From NCBI GenBank assembly GCA_947561585.1, contig CANNZV010001860.1, positions 1-64,000 on the forward strand: a stretch of 64,000 bases of DNA. The letters are read 5' to 3'. This document shows, piece by piece, positions 24,561 through 36,734 of the stretch (positions are counted from its first letter, which is position 1; each line of letters starts with the position of its first letter). The notes below the pieces were generated by a model. That model was not told the DNA's origin. It saw only the letters and a program-made list of their open reading frames with translations, and did no database searches. This DNA comes from Caprella mutica. Its lineage: Eukaryota; Arthropoda; Malacostraca; Amphipoda; Caprellidae. The position numbers were made by a program, and so were the translations under genes.

Positions 24561-26146
24561 TGACTTGTATTTTTGATCGCTATATTTTGTTGGGAGAAGC
24601 AATATAGACAGAAAAGGAATAGGTTAAACTTTCTAGTTTAAGAAGAGGTATAATCTACAAAATAAATCTTAATAAATTACTCAGATAAACTGCTGGAAAG
24701 TAAGTTTAAATAAGATAAAAATTAATTAAACTATTTTGTAATGTGAGAAGGAAAACCGGTTCCTACCAAAGAAAATATACTTTAAAAACTTTCTCTTAAT
24801 TACTTTTGATGTATCCTATCACAATATCAAATACCATTAAAAATGAATTAATCTTTAAATAAATAATAATTTACGAAGGATATCATATATTACATGTTAA
24901 CTTCTCATTGAAGCTCATATGAAGTACTGTATAATATCAGACATGTTTTTGCTTGTCAGTTCATTATTTCGATAACATCTTATCCTGTATTTATTCCTTG
25001 GAAAATATGTGCTATAAAATCTTTCCTGAATTTGACTTTCACTTGCGTCACTCACACGATTGACGGCACAATGTGAGATTAACATGATTATAACAGGTGC
25101 CGTGATTATGAAAAATGGTAGGTAGCTAGATTCAAAATAATATATACAGTGATCACACAAGAACAAATTTTTAACTTGATTATTAAATGAAAATTAGTTT
25201 TAATCAGAATAGAATAAACTGGGATCGTGACATTTAAAATTAGGTGAACTGTTATCGTAATAATCGAAATTTTATGTTTTTGTATCATGATAATATAAGT
25301 AATAATCGTTTGAAAATATATTTAAACAAAAATAATATTTTTCTAAATTTACTCAATTTAATTTATTTCAAACTATTTTTTTTTAATTCAGAACCAACTG
25401 CAGTAAAAATCAGAGGATGAACAATCATTAATGCATAATGAAGATAATTCAATATACAACAGTCTTACTATATAAGAATAAGATGGCTTGAAAAATAGTG
25501 AGGGGAAATATTACCTAAAATGTGTATTCGAAAATAGTAGATGGAATTAATATATTAATTAATGTATGGAATAACCTTCATAATATTAATTGCTTAATGT
25601 AATCAATCAATATATCTCTTGATTCTGACATTTGTATTTGAAAGCATATAAAGATCTTCTAGTAGCCCACTATTATGATTACTTAATTGTTTGCGTTCAC
25701 TTCATTCAAGTTAGTTAGCTTCATATCATTTATTTTTGCTGGCAGACTCCTCTTGTATCGTTGATAAACACCGAGATGATCCTGGTTATAAACTTTCTTT
25801 TAATGTCTATAAATTTCAGGTAGCGTGGTATAGTGTATAGTTTTCGTAATAAGCTATTTAGGTTTAATGAGACTCAGTTCGATACAATGAAATGTGAAAA
25901 ATTAACCAAGTTTAACCAAGGATAGTTGCTATTCTCAATAATATTTTAATAACTCTTCTTCTTCACTGTTCAAAATTATTTGGAAAAAACTTTCCCCGAT
26001 TTATTTTGTTGTATTCAATCCCCAATGTTAAATTAATACCAAATCAATATTTTCCAATATTATCGAGCTTCTTATTATATATTCATCACTATGAAAATCC
26101 TTCCGAATTTAGAGTGTCATTTTATACCCAAATAAACGAACCGATT
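24561..26146. other. Gene-free AT-rich stretch
   Basis: Short minus frames at 24915-25288 lack any motif. No element or exon recognised. Confidence 0.45.
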
Positions 26147-26918
26147 CTCTTGCCAATGTTGTGCCATGCCATTCTCTTGCCAATGTTGTGATTCTCTTGC
26201 CAATGTATTGCAATTCTCTTGCCAATGTAGTGCCATTGTCTTGTCAATGTTGTGTCATTCTCTTGCCAATGTTGTGCCATTCTCTTGCCAATGTTGTGCC
26301 ATTCTCTTGCCAATAATGTGCCATTCCCTTGCCAATGTTGTGCCATTCTTTTGCCAATGTTGAGCCATTCTCTTGCCAATGTTGTGCCATTCTCATGCCA
26401 ATGTTGTACCATTCTCCTGCCAATGTTGTGCCATTCTCTTGCCAATATTGTGCCATTCTCCTGCCAATGTTGTGCCATTCTCCTGCCAATGTTGTGCCAT
26501 TCTCTTGCCAATGTTGTGTCATTCTCATGCCAATGTTGTACCATTCTCTTGCCAATATTGTGCCATTCTCCTGCCAATGTTGTGCCATTCTCCTGCCAAT
26601 GTTGTGTCATTCTCTTGCCAATGTTGTGCCATTCTCTTGCCAATGTTGTGCCATTCTCCTGCCAATGTTGTACCATTCTCATGCCAATGTTGTGTCATTC
26701 TCTTGCCAATGTTGTGCCATTCTCTTGCCAATGTTGTGCCATTCTCCTGCCAATGTTGTACCATTCTCTTGCCAATGTTGTACCATTCTCTTGCCAATGT
26801 TGTGCCATTCTCCTGCCAATGTTGTACCATTCTCTTGCCAATGTTGTGCCATTCTCTTGCCAATGTTGTACCATTCTCTTGCCAATGTTGGGCCATTCTC
26901 TTGCCAATGTTGTACCAT
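26147..26918. repeat. 22-bp minisatellite
   Basis: About 35 copies of GCCATTCTCTTGCCAATGTT plus GT. Variants are CTCCTGCC, CTCATGCC, TACCATTC, GTCATTC and CAATATTG. Frames of 70-235 codons on both strands are open only because the unit lacks stops in several frames. Confidence 0.97.
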
Positions 26919-28622
26919 TCTCTCAACAACAGGTACAATGTTTACAGAGTTTTTCTTAACGACTTACTCAGTTTAAGAAATGTCCATCAAAGCCAAAAAC
27001 AAACACTTCAAAACTGGGAAAGTTTTCACAATGCAAAGAAACTTTAAATTAAATGTAGACCAAAGTCTACGAAACATTGAAATCTTTCATTCAAATTCAA
27101 AGAATTATAATAATTAAATACTATTAAATAAATAAATAGTCATATTATTAAAATTATAATCTTACTTAAAAATTAATTACAAATATTGGTTTTGCTAAGG
27201 ATTTCATCATAATTAATTACAGTTTATATTATTACGTTGTAATATTAATTTTAGTATCCAATAAATTCTATAATATTTTCATACCGATATAACTACACTG
27301 AGCTAAACTATTGGCATTTGATAATTTGTATTTTCAATTAGGTTTCTCAGATACTATATTAACTTTATATACAGTATATATCAATAATTTGTGCCACTGA
27401 ATTGAGTTTTACTTTGAATGACTTTAAAACAGTGTAAAAGTTGCAGAAAAGCCTTCAAATTGTGAAGAAAATGTAAAGAAAATCAGTAATACCAAAGTAA
27501 GTAGGTTCTACAAGATGATACAAATAATATTCCACTAGAGGAAGAACTCTTACGGTGAAGAACATTTATACAATTAAATATATAATAATGAAATAATTAT
27601 ATAATTACGAAAACAAGTAGATGGTTAACTCTTTCGGTTTTAATGGCAACCGAAGATCACAAAGTCAATTCATTTGCTATTGTATTAACATATCCTAATG
27701 TATATAAATAAAAAACATTCTATGTTTTTAATGCACTTGTATTGTTAGTTTTAAAGTCTCAAACAGTACCTACATTTACGCTCTCTTTGCCCGCAGTTTT
27801 ATTTTCTTTCCAGTCTTCATTTCATGGCATAAACTCTCCAAATTAGAGAGAATGACTCACCGAAAGATAAGAAAGGATGTCTCCTCAGATAGGATCAGCT
27901 ATGGCATATTTTTGCTCATTATGAGCAGTGCCCCTTACTCATTAATGATGCTATGAACTCTTTAATGAGAAAGGTTAAGAGAAATTTTAAGTTCAAAAAG
28001 AAAGTATCATAAATAATAGACTTATTTAAAATTTCACGATTAATATTAAACTAATTCTACTTAAATAAATATATTTTATTTAATCTTATTAATTTTATTA
28101 ATTCCATTTAATCTTATTAATTTCATTTAATTCTATTCATTTCATTTAATTTTCTTGATTTATTTCAATTCAATTTTAATCTAATTTAGTTTACTTTATT
28201 TTATTTTATTTTCTAAATATAATTTAATTTTTATAATCTAAATCAATTTTTATTATTTTATTTAATTAACATAATTCAATTTAAGATTCTGATCATATTT
28301 ATTCTCCCCAATTCTTACCAATTTAATTTGTATTTTAACGCAGATTAAACAGTCTTGGCATTGAATAAATACCTTCCAAATAATCACCTTAAATACCAAA
28401 CAGTGAAAAAAATTCTCTAATGTAAACTCAAGAAAGTAAATAATTAAAACATTCACAAATCCTTTAATCTATAACATTAAATAAACTGTTTAAAATATAT
28501 TCAAATGGCAACTTATACAGTGTCGCTTTAAATTTATTCCTTATCTTTGTACTGTGTTATTTCTTTCCAATCTTACACTTTGGTCTCCCTAAATCATTGA
28601 TTTATTTCTACAGTTTCTATAA
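26919..28622. other. Gene-free AT-rich stretch
   Basis: Includes low-complexity TTAATTTCATTTAAT-like sequence at about 28065-28260. No gene evidence. Confidence 0.45.
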
Positions 28623-28879
28623 AGGGCCATACACACGTAGGGTTTTTTAAGTCTTTTGGCTAAGCTCCTCCTACTTTTTCCACAACATTTTTAAATCATA
28701 TAAGAAAAAATGATATAATTATTATTTATTTTAGTTGGTATCCATGATACCTTCTGGTACCAACTAAAATGAATAATAATAACATCGTTTTTTCTTATAT
28801 AATTATAAAGTCAAAAGTAGGAGGAGCTTAGCAAAAAGTCTGGTGGAAAGACATAAAAACCCTACGTGTGTACGGCCCT
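28623..28879. mobile_element. MITE-4, palindromic, with TAA target duplication
   Basis: The 257-bp element begins AGGGCCATACACACGTAGGG and ends with the complement AGGGCCGTACACACGTAGGG. Immediate flanks are TAA on both sides (28620-28622 and 28880-28882). Three-base TAA/TTA duplications are typical of PIF/Harbinger elements. The arms are near-perfect complements through GGCTAAGCTCC, and the centre carries TTGGTATCCATGATACC, shared with MITE-1. No coding capacity. Confidence 0.82.
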
Positions 28880-28882
28880 TAA

Positions 28883-29113
28883 GACAGTCGCCAAAAGATT
28901 GCATTGTATTTGCAGTACCGACTGGTTAGCTGACTGCAGTGCCCTGGTTAAATAGAAAGGAAATCACTTTAACCTTTTCAAAATTGACTTAATGTTTGAG
29001 AGGTCAATATTGAGTGATATCACTTCACTTTGAATATACAGGGTAACACACGGGTAGTACATTCAGACTATCAGTAAAAGGTACACTGAAATGTAGTACA
29101 GTATTGCACACAC
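28883..29113. other. Spacer
   Basis: Nothing recognised. Confidence 0.45.
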
Positions 29114-29243
29114 GGTACGAATTATCGGTCAGTTTAACATCTTCGGATACATACAAAAATGATATAATAATAGTTATCATTTAATTTAAAATTAATAAAA
29201 AAAAATTCTTATATGACCGAAGATGTGAGATCGACTGATAATT
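29114..29243. mobile_element. MITE-1, shortened copy
   Basis: The left end TACGAATTATCGGTCAGTTT and right end GACCGAAGATGTGAGATCGA are inverted relatives of the MITE-1 arms; the interior is shortened and the central palindrome is lost. Confidence 0.65.
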
Positions 29244-29469
29244 AAAAAAATAATAAAAAATAATTAAAATAAGTGAATTTAAGAGAATTAATACTACAGA
29301 TTAAAATATATGTATATTATATCTGAGATGATTTATCCAAACGGTTTTAAATCATGGAAATGATTTAACTTTTTTCTATCATGAATCAATGCAAATAGAT
29401 GATTTCAATGCATCTTAAGTAGTAATCAATTAGCAAAACAATGCAAATTTATCACCGCTATATTTTTTC

Positions 29470-29620
29470 ATTCGTGTTGACCTTTTCATAACTTTGACCT
29501 TGACCATTGACCAGATATCTCCCAAAATCTAACCAAACGGTTTCCAGATAACCCATCAAATTTCGGGCAATTTGGTTGATTACTTTCTGAGTTATGCGAA
29601 TAAATAGATGACTAATAAAT
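29470..29620 (+). repeat. TGACCTTGACC repeat family, copy 1
   Basis: Contains ACTTTGACCTTGACCATTGA, then CGGGCAATTTGGTTGAT and GAGTTATGCGAATAAATAGA, all shared with the longer copy at 53180-53475. The tail of AATAAATAGATGA type suggests a retroposed SINE or LINE 3' part. Confidence 0.65.
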
Positions 29621-30091
29621 CTATATCAAAATAAAACCTTCCTCAATTTTGCCTTTTTTATTATTAAAACTCTTTGTGAGAAGATATTTATTGAAACTTT
29701 AGATGTATATAAAAACAATAAAGATTAAATAAATGATAAAGAAACTCTTCCTATATGATATTTAAATAGCAATATAGGTTAATATTACATCTGTACAGTT
29801 TATTGTATATTGATAAATAACTAATTAATATTGATAATATAAAGGATTTAATTTCTATGTCCTTCATACCAAACTATTTAGTTACATTTATTTAGGTCAC
29901 CAATATAATACTTTTATTTATAATATTTCTTTTATATAATCAACAAATATATTTGAAAATAGTGTCATAAAATTAAATGCATTGAACACAATTAGGTCGG
30001 TAAAGTAAAATCGTCGATCATCGTTTAATAGTAGACTTTTCGTCGGACTCTATCCAACAACTCTCGACAATAATGGTATAGAAATTGTGTA
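29621..30091. other. Gene-free AT-rich stretch
   Basis: No recognisable features. Confidence 0.45.
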
Positions 30092-30656
30092 TTTTACAAT
30101 GAAGTATCATTAATATTTTACAATGAAGTATCATGAATATTTTACAATGAAGTATCATGAATATTTTACAATGAAGTATCATGAATATTTTACAATGAAG
30201 TATCATGAATATTTTACAATGAAGTATCATGAATATTTTACAATGAAGTATCATGAATATTTTACAATGAAGTATCATGAATATTTTACAATGAAGTATC
30301 ATGAATATTTTACAATGAAGTATCATGAATATTTTACAATGAAGTATCATGAATATTTTACAATGAAGTATCATGAATATTTTACAATGAAGTATCATGA
30401 ATATTTTACAATGAAGTATCATGAATATTTTACAATGAAGTATCATGAATATTTTACAATGAAGTATCATGAATATTTTACAATGAAGTATCATGAATAT
30501 TTTACAATGAAGTATCATAAATATTTTACAATGAAGTATCATGAATATTTTACAATGAAGTATCATTAACATTTTACAATGAAATATCATAAATATTTTA
30601 CAATGAAGTATCATAAATATTTTACAATGAAGTATCATAAATATTTTACAATGAAG
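30092..30656. repeat. 24-bp minisatellite, highly homogeneous
   Basis: About 23 copies of TTTTACAATGAAGTATCATG plus AATA. Only a handful of base changes (CATGAA to CATAAA or CATTAA), mostly at the edges. 24 is a multiple of three, so both strands give long frames with an 8-residue period (MKYHEYFT, MILHCKIF). The absence of variation at synonymous sites argues against selection on protein. Confidence 0.97.
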
Positions 30657-30699
30657 TCTGGTAAAATTTACAGACTGAAATCAAATTATTTCATATTTA

Positions 30700-30975
30700 T
30701 AAGACATTCATTTTCCAGACATTCCATCTCATCCAGAATTTTTTCCCATACACATATTTATATAAATTCATTTTCCAGATTTTTCTTGTCCATAAATTCC
30801 TTCCTTAGATATTCTTTTTCCAGATATTCTTTTTCCAGAATTTTTTCCAATACAATTTTTCGCAGAAATTTCTTTTCCAAATTTTTTTTCCCATACATTC
30901 TAATTCCAGAACTTCCTTTTCCAGACATTCCTCCCAGTCATTATTTTCCGAACATTCCTTTTCCCGTCATTAATT
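30700..30975. repeat. Degenerate tandem repeat, ATTC-TTTTCCAG type
   Basis: Eroded units around ATTCTTTTTCCAGA, about 15-19 bp, with a strong pyrimidine bias on the plus strand. Clean period is lost; it looks older than the neighbouring arrays. Confidence 0.6.
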
Positions 30976-31282
30976 TTGTTGTACCTATTTTGTCTATTTT
31001 TTGAACAATTATTCAGAAATGCAAGTGAGCACATTGTGAGAGTGATGTCAAACCTTATATGGCAACTAAACACATATTTGCAATTTAACTCCACTCAATC
31101 ACCGCACAGAGAGAAGAAAACAACAATGTACAAACTTCACGTGTGTATGTGTTGCTGCACCGCCACCTAGAGGCTACCAAGACCTTACAATTCGAAAAAA
31201 TGACGAGAAAATGGTAGGGATAATTTAGTGGTGAAAATGCATGGAACTTTGTGAGGAAGTATCTAATGAAAAATTAAACACT
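30976..31282. other. Spacer with slightly raised GC
   Basis: Overlapping short frames on both strands; a patch GCTGCACCGCCACCTAGAGG near 31153 is GC-richer. No gene supported. Confidence 0.4.
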
Positions 31283-33166
31283 GCCTAACATAATTAAAAC
31301 ATGATGAAGCCTGCAGACACTGTAGATGATGAGGCCTGTAGACACTGTAGATGATGAGGCCTGTAGACACTGTAGATGATGAGGCCAGTAAACACTGTAG
31401 ACACTGTAGACACTGTAGATGATGAGGCCAGTAAACACTGTAGACACTATAGATGATGAGGCCTGTAGATACTGTAGATGATGAGGCCTGTAGATACTGT
31501 AGATGATGAAGCCTGCAGACACTGTAGACACTGTAGATGATGAGGCCTGTAGACACTGTAGATGATGAGGCCTGTAGACACTGTAGATGATGAGGCCTGT
31601 AGACACTGTAGATGATGAGGCCAGTAAACACTGTAGACACTGTAGACACTGTAGATGATGAGGCCTGTAGATACTGTAGATGATGAAGCCTGCAGACACT
31701 GTAGACACTGTAGATGATGAGGCCAGTAAACACTGTAGACACTGTAGACACTGTAGATGATGAGGCCAGTAAACACTGTAGACACTATAGATGATGAGGC
31801 CTGTAGATACTGTAGATGATGAGGCCTGTAGATACTGTAGATGATGAGGCCTGTAGACACTGTAGATGATGAGGCCAGTAAACACTGTAGACACTGTAGA
31901 TGATGTGGCCAGTAAACACTGTAGATGATGTGGCCTGTAGACACTGTAGATGATGAGGCCAGTAAACACTGTAGACACTGTAGATGATGAGGCCTGTAGA
32001 CACTGTAGATACTGTAGATGATGAGGCCTGTAGACACTGTAGATGATGAGGCCAGTAAACACTGTAGACACTGCAGATGATGAGGCCAGTAAACACTGTA
32101 GACACTGTAGATGATGAGGCCAGTAAACACTGTAGACACTATAGATGATGAGGCCTGTAGATACTGTAGATGATGAGGCCAGTAAACACTGTAGACACTA
32201 TAGATGATGAGGCCTGTAGACACTATAGATGATGAGGCCTGTAGACACTGTAGATGATGAGGCCTGTAGATACTGCAGATGATGAGGCCTGTAGACACTG
32301 TAGATGATGAGGCCTGTAGACACTGTAGATGATGAAGCCTGTAGACACTGTAGATGATGAGGCTTGTTGACACTGTAGATGATGAGGCCTGTAGACACTG
32401 TAGATGATGAGGCATGTAGACACTGTAGATGATGAGGCCTGGAGACACTGTAGATGATGAAGCCTGTAGACACTGTAGATGATGAGGCCTGTTGACACTG
32501 TAGATGATGAGGCCTGTTGACACTGTAGATGATGAGGCCTGCAGATACTGTAGATGATGAGGCCTGTAGACACTGTAGATGATGAGGCCTGTAGACACTG
32601 TAGATGATGAAGCCTGTAGACACTGTAGATGATGAGGCCTGTAGACACTGTAGATGATGAGGCCTATAGACAATGTAGATGATGAGGCCTGTAGACACTG
32701 TAGATGATGAGGCATGTGGACACTGTAGATGATGAGGCCTGTAAAAACTGTAGATGATGAGGCCTGTAGACACTGTAGATGATGAGGCCTGTAAAAACTG
32801 TAGATGATGAGGCCTGTAACCACTGTAGATGATGAGGCCTGTAGACACTGAAAATGATGAGGCCTGTGGACACTGTAGACAGAGAGGCCTGTAGACACTG
32901 TAGATGATGAGGCCTGTAGACACTGTAGATGATGAGGCCTGTAGACACTGTAGATGATGAGGCCTATAGACACTGTAGATGATGAGGCCTGTAGACACTG
33001 TAGATGATGAGGCCTGTGGACACTGTAGATGATGAGGCCTGTAAAAACTGTAGATGATGAGGCCTGTAGACACTGTAGATGATGAGGCCTGTGGACACTG
33101 TAGATGATGAGGCCTGTAGACACTGTAGATGATGAGGCCTGTAGACACTATAGATGATAAGGCCAT
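31283..33166. repeat. 25-bp minisatellite with 9-bp sub-duplications
   Basis: About 75 copies of TAGATGATGAGGCCTGTAGA plus CACTG. In the left half (to about 32220) extra 9-bp TAGACACTG insertions and CCAGTAAACACTG units are frequent; the right half is almost pure 25-mer. Because 75 nt equals three units, all three minus-strand frames run open (up to 558 codons); this is an artefact. Confidence 0.97.
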
Positions 33167-33569
33167 GCTGTTCTCCAGAAGGCTCTGTTCCTAACCTTTC
33201 CCCTTACTTACGAAAGTGGGGTTTGTGCCATCTCTCAACAGTGCGTAACTAAAAACAAATAAATCATATCAAGACAATAAAATCATAACGAAAAGCATGT
33301 GAAAGACTATCTCTTAACTTTAATGCTGTAATTTACATCCAGATTATAGCTTTGAAGGAGAGATTGCATCTATTCATTTGATACCCTTCAACAGTGACGA
33401 TTGCTGTGTTATTATCTACATAAAACACACAAAAGAATGGATAAACATATATTACAACAAATAGTGTGTTATCCTTATCTAAATTTAATATTGTCAGTAT
33501 TTTTCAGTCATGCTTTCCTTAGTGAAAGAAACAATAGAATTTAATTGAAAAAATTACGGTTCTGGAGCA
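33167..33569. other. Spacer between two arrays
   Basis: About 400 bp of unremarkable sequence; GC-richer near 33170-33240. Nothing recognised. Confidence 0.45.
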
Positions 33570-35456
33570 CTACAATCACCAATACTCCAATATTCCAATC
33601 TCCAATACTCCAATCTCCAATACTCCAATCTCCTGTACTCCAATTTCCAATACTCCAATCTCCAACACTCCAATCTCCAGTACTCCAATCTCCAGTACTC
33701 CAATCTCCAGTACTCCAATCTCCAATACTCCAATCTCCAATACTCCAATCTCCAGTACTCCAATCTCCAGTACTCCAATCTCCAATACTCCAATCTCCAA
33801 TACTCCAATCTCCAATACTCCAATCTCCAGTACTCCAATCTCCAGTACTCCAATCTCCAATACTCCAATCTCCTATACTCCAATCTCCTGTACTCCAATT
33901 TCCAATACTCCAATCTCCAACACTCCAATCTCCAGTACTCCAATCTCCAATACTCCAATCTCCAGTACTCCAATCTCCAATACTCCAATCTCCAATACTC
34001 CAATCTCCTGTACTCCAATTTCCAATACTCCAATCTCCAACACTCCAATCTCCAGTACTCCAATCTCCAGTACTCCAATCTCCAGTACTCCAATCTCCAG
34101 TACTCCAATCTCCAATACTCCAATCTCCAATACTCCAATCTCCAATACTCCAATCTCCAGTACTCCAATCTCCAGTACTCCAATCTCCAATACTCCAATC
34201 TCCAATACTCCAATCTCCAGTACTCCAATCTCCAATACTCCAATCTCCAATACTCCAATCTCCAATACTCCAATCTCCAGTACTCCAATCTCCAGTACTC
34301 CAATCTCCAATACTCCAATCTCCAATACTCCAATCTCCTGTACTCCAATTTCCAATACTCCAATCTCCAACACTCCAATCTCCAGTACTCCAATCTCCAA
34401 TACTCCAATCTCCAGTACTCCAATCTCCAATACTCCAATCTCCAGTACTCCAATCTCCAATACTCCAATCTCCAATACTCAAATCTCCAATACTCCAATC
34501 TCCAGTACTCCAATACTCCAATCTCCAGTACTCCAATCTCCAGTACTCCAATCTCCAATACTCCAATCTCCAATACTCCAATCTCCTGTACTCCAATTTC
34601 CAATACTCCAATCTCCAACACTCCAATCTCCAGTACTCCAATCTCCAGTACTCCAATCTCCAATACTCCAATCTCCAGTACTCCAATCTCCAATACTCCA
34701 ATCTCCAATACTCCAATCTCCAATACTCCAATCTCCAATACTCCAATCTCCAATACTCCAATCTCCAACACTCCAATCTCCAGTACTCCAATCTCCAATA
34801 CTCCAATCTCCAATACTCCAATCTCCAATACTCCAATCTCCAATACTCCAATCTCCAATACTCCAATCTCCAATACTCCAATCTCCAATACTCCAATCTC
34901 CAATACTCCAATCTCCAATACTCCAATACTCCAATCTCCAATACTCCAATCTCCAGTACTCCAATCTCCAGTACTCCAATCTCCAATACTCCAATCTCCA
35001 ATACTCCAATCTCCAATACTCCAATCTCCAGTACTCCAATCTCCAATACTCCAATCTCCAATACTCCAATCTCCAATACTCCAATCTCCAATACTCCAAT
35101 CTCCAATACTCCAATCTCCAGTACTCCAATCTCCAATACTCCAATCTCCAGTACTCCAATCTCCAATACTCCAATCTCCAATACTCCAATCTCCAATACT
35201 CCAATCTCCAATACTCCAATCTCCAATACTCCAATCTCCAGTACTCCAATCTCCAATACTCCAATCTCCAATACTCCAATCTCCAATACTCCAATCTCCA
35301 ATACTCCAATCTCCAATACTCCAATCTCCAATACTCCAATCTCCAATACTCCAATCTCCAATACTCCAATCTCCAATACTCCAATCTCCAGTACTCCAAT
35401 CTCCAATACTCCAATCTCCAATACACCAATCTCCAATACACCAATCTCCAATACTC
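33570..35456. repeat. 15-bp minisatellite, about 1.9 kb
   Basis: About 125 copies of ACTCCAATCTCCAAT with AGTACTCC, AACACTCC and CTGTACTCCAATTTCC variants. The CCTG landmark recurs at 33632, 33887, 34007, 34337 and 34585, offsets that are multiples of 15 or 255 minus 7. Two 7-bp losses (near 34503 and 34922) change the phase. Frames of 649 and 667 codons on opposite strands exist because the unit has no stop in most frames. Confidence 0.97.
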
Positions 35457-36734
35457 CCCCAGTAAAACGTGTCGTGATTTGTAACCAGTCGTAACGTTTT
35501 TCACCAGTGCAGTAAATATATATTATTAGTATTTCATTTAGCAAAGTGTTTTACAAGTCAAACATGGAAAAACACCCCATGAAATGTTAGAAATTATTCC
35601 TTTGTTTTGGGTATCGATGGATGGGTGAAATACCCTATTCTTAATCATCGTCTGAATTTACATTTATGTATTGCCACATATAATAAATATCAGGGGAGGA
35701 TTTTTAATTGGATTTATTTATTAGTTTTCAAACCGATTTTGTTCACTCGTTTTGAAAAGGAATTATCTGTTAATTTGTTAACTATATTGTTGCTTCAATG
35801 AAAATAATGACAAAATTGTTATTGCAAGTGGTTTTAAATATTGAACTTATAATGAATATTTATCATATGGTAATTAATAGAAATTTTTATGTAGGAAAAT
35901 AATAATGATAATTACTGCCTGGTTAAATTACACATTTAAAAAAATTATATTTGATGAGTTCAAGATATTTTAGATTTAAGTAGAAAAATATTATTTCCTG
36001 AATATTAGAACTAATTTATATTGAAATCGTACTATTGTTGAATTTAAATTACTAGTTTAGGTAATTTATATTCAATGAATTACCATTTTTAGTGCTTTAT
36101 AAAATGTACATAATAAACATCAGTCGTTATAAATAACCGCGCGTTTTTGTAAAGCAGTAATTTAAACTTTTGTGATGTTTATAATATCTAGAAAAATATG
36201 GATACGATCTTTATTAATTTATAAATTCCTTTAACTGTATCTTTTGATATTTAAAATATCATGTTATTTTCTCAATTCTCAACCAACAATATTAAATGAT
36301 ATCATTAATTTTGCCTCAATAATTAACAATATTTCAATTACTGTATTTTATACCATAATTAAAGATATATTAACCATACAAAATCATTGTTTTTATCAAA
36401 GAATAAAGGTATACTTTTAATAAAGTATATTATTGAATATAATGTTGCTAATAACATTTTTAAACTATTAAATAATTTTTTTTTAAATTCCTTATCACAA
36501 TATATATTTTATTCTTTACCAATAGCATTATATCTATTTTTATAAGTTAATAAAATATTGAGTTAGAATCTAGACCTGTCCGATGGAAATAGTAACATTT
36601 TTACAGTCTTGAAAATGCACGTAATTCCCATTTTGCGAAGAATTTATTATGAAGCAAAATGTGTGGAGTTAAAATGAATTTCAAAACACGTAAACAATGC
36701 AACAATAAATTTGATAGTGGGGTGCTGTCTGAAA
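35457..36734. other. Gene-free AT-rich stretch
   Basis: A weak inverted pair, AAAACG and CGTTTT, lies just after the array (35464-35502). The 64-codon frame at 35607 is unsupported. Confidence 0.45.

Noticed and set aside
30018..30638. 206-codon minus frame and 148-codon plus frame with octapeptide repeats
   Set aside because: A near-invariant 24-bp array gives open frames on both strands; no synonymous variation to suggest selection.
31447..33166. 558- and 322-codon minus-strand frames
   Set aside because: All three minus frames are open simultaneously because of the 25-bp unit; translation is the same repeat in three phases.
33541..35544. Open frames of 649-667 codons on both strands
   Set aside because: They lie wholly inside a 15-bp minisatellite; the unit lacks stop codons in most frames and its length is a multiple of three, so length carries no coding evidence.
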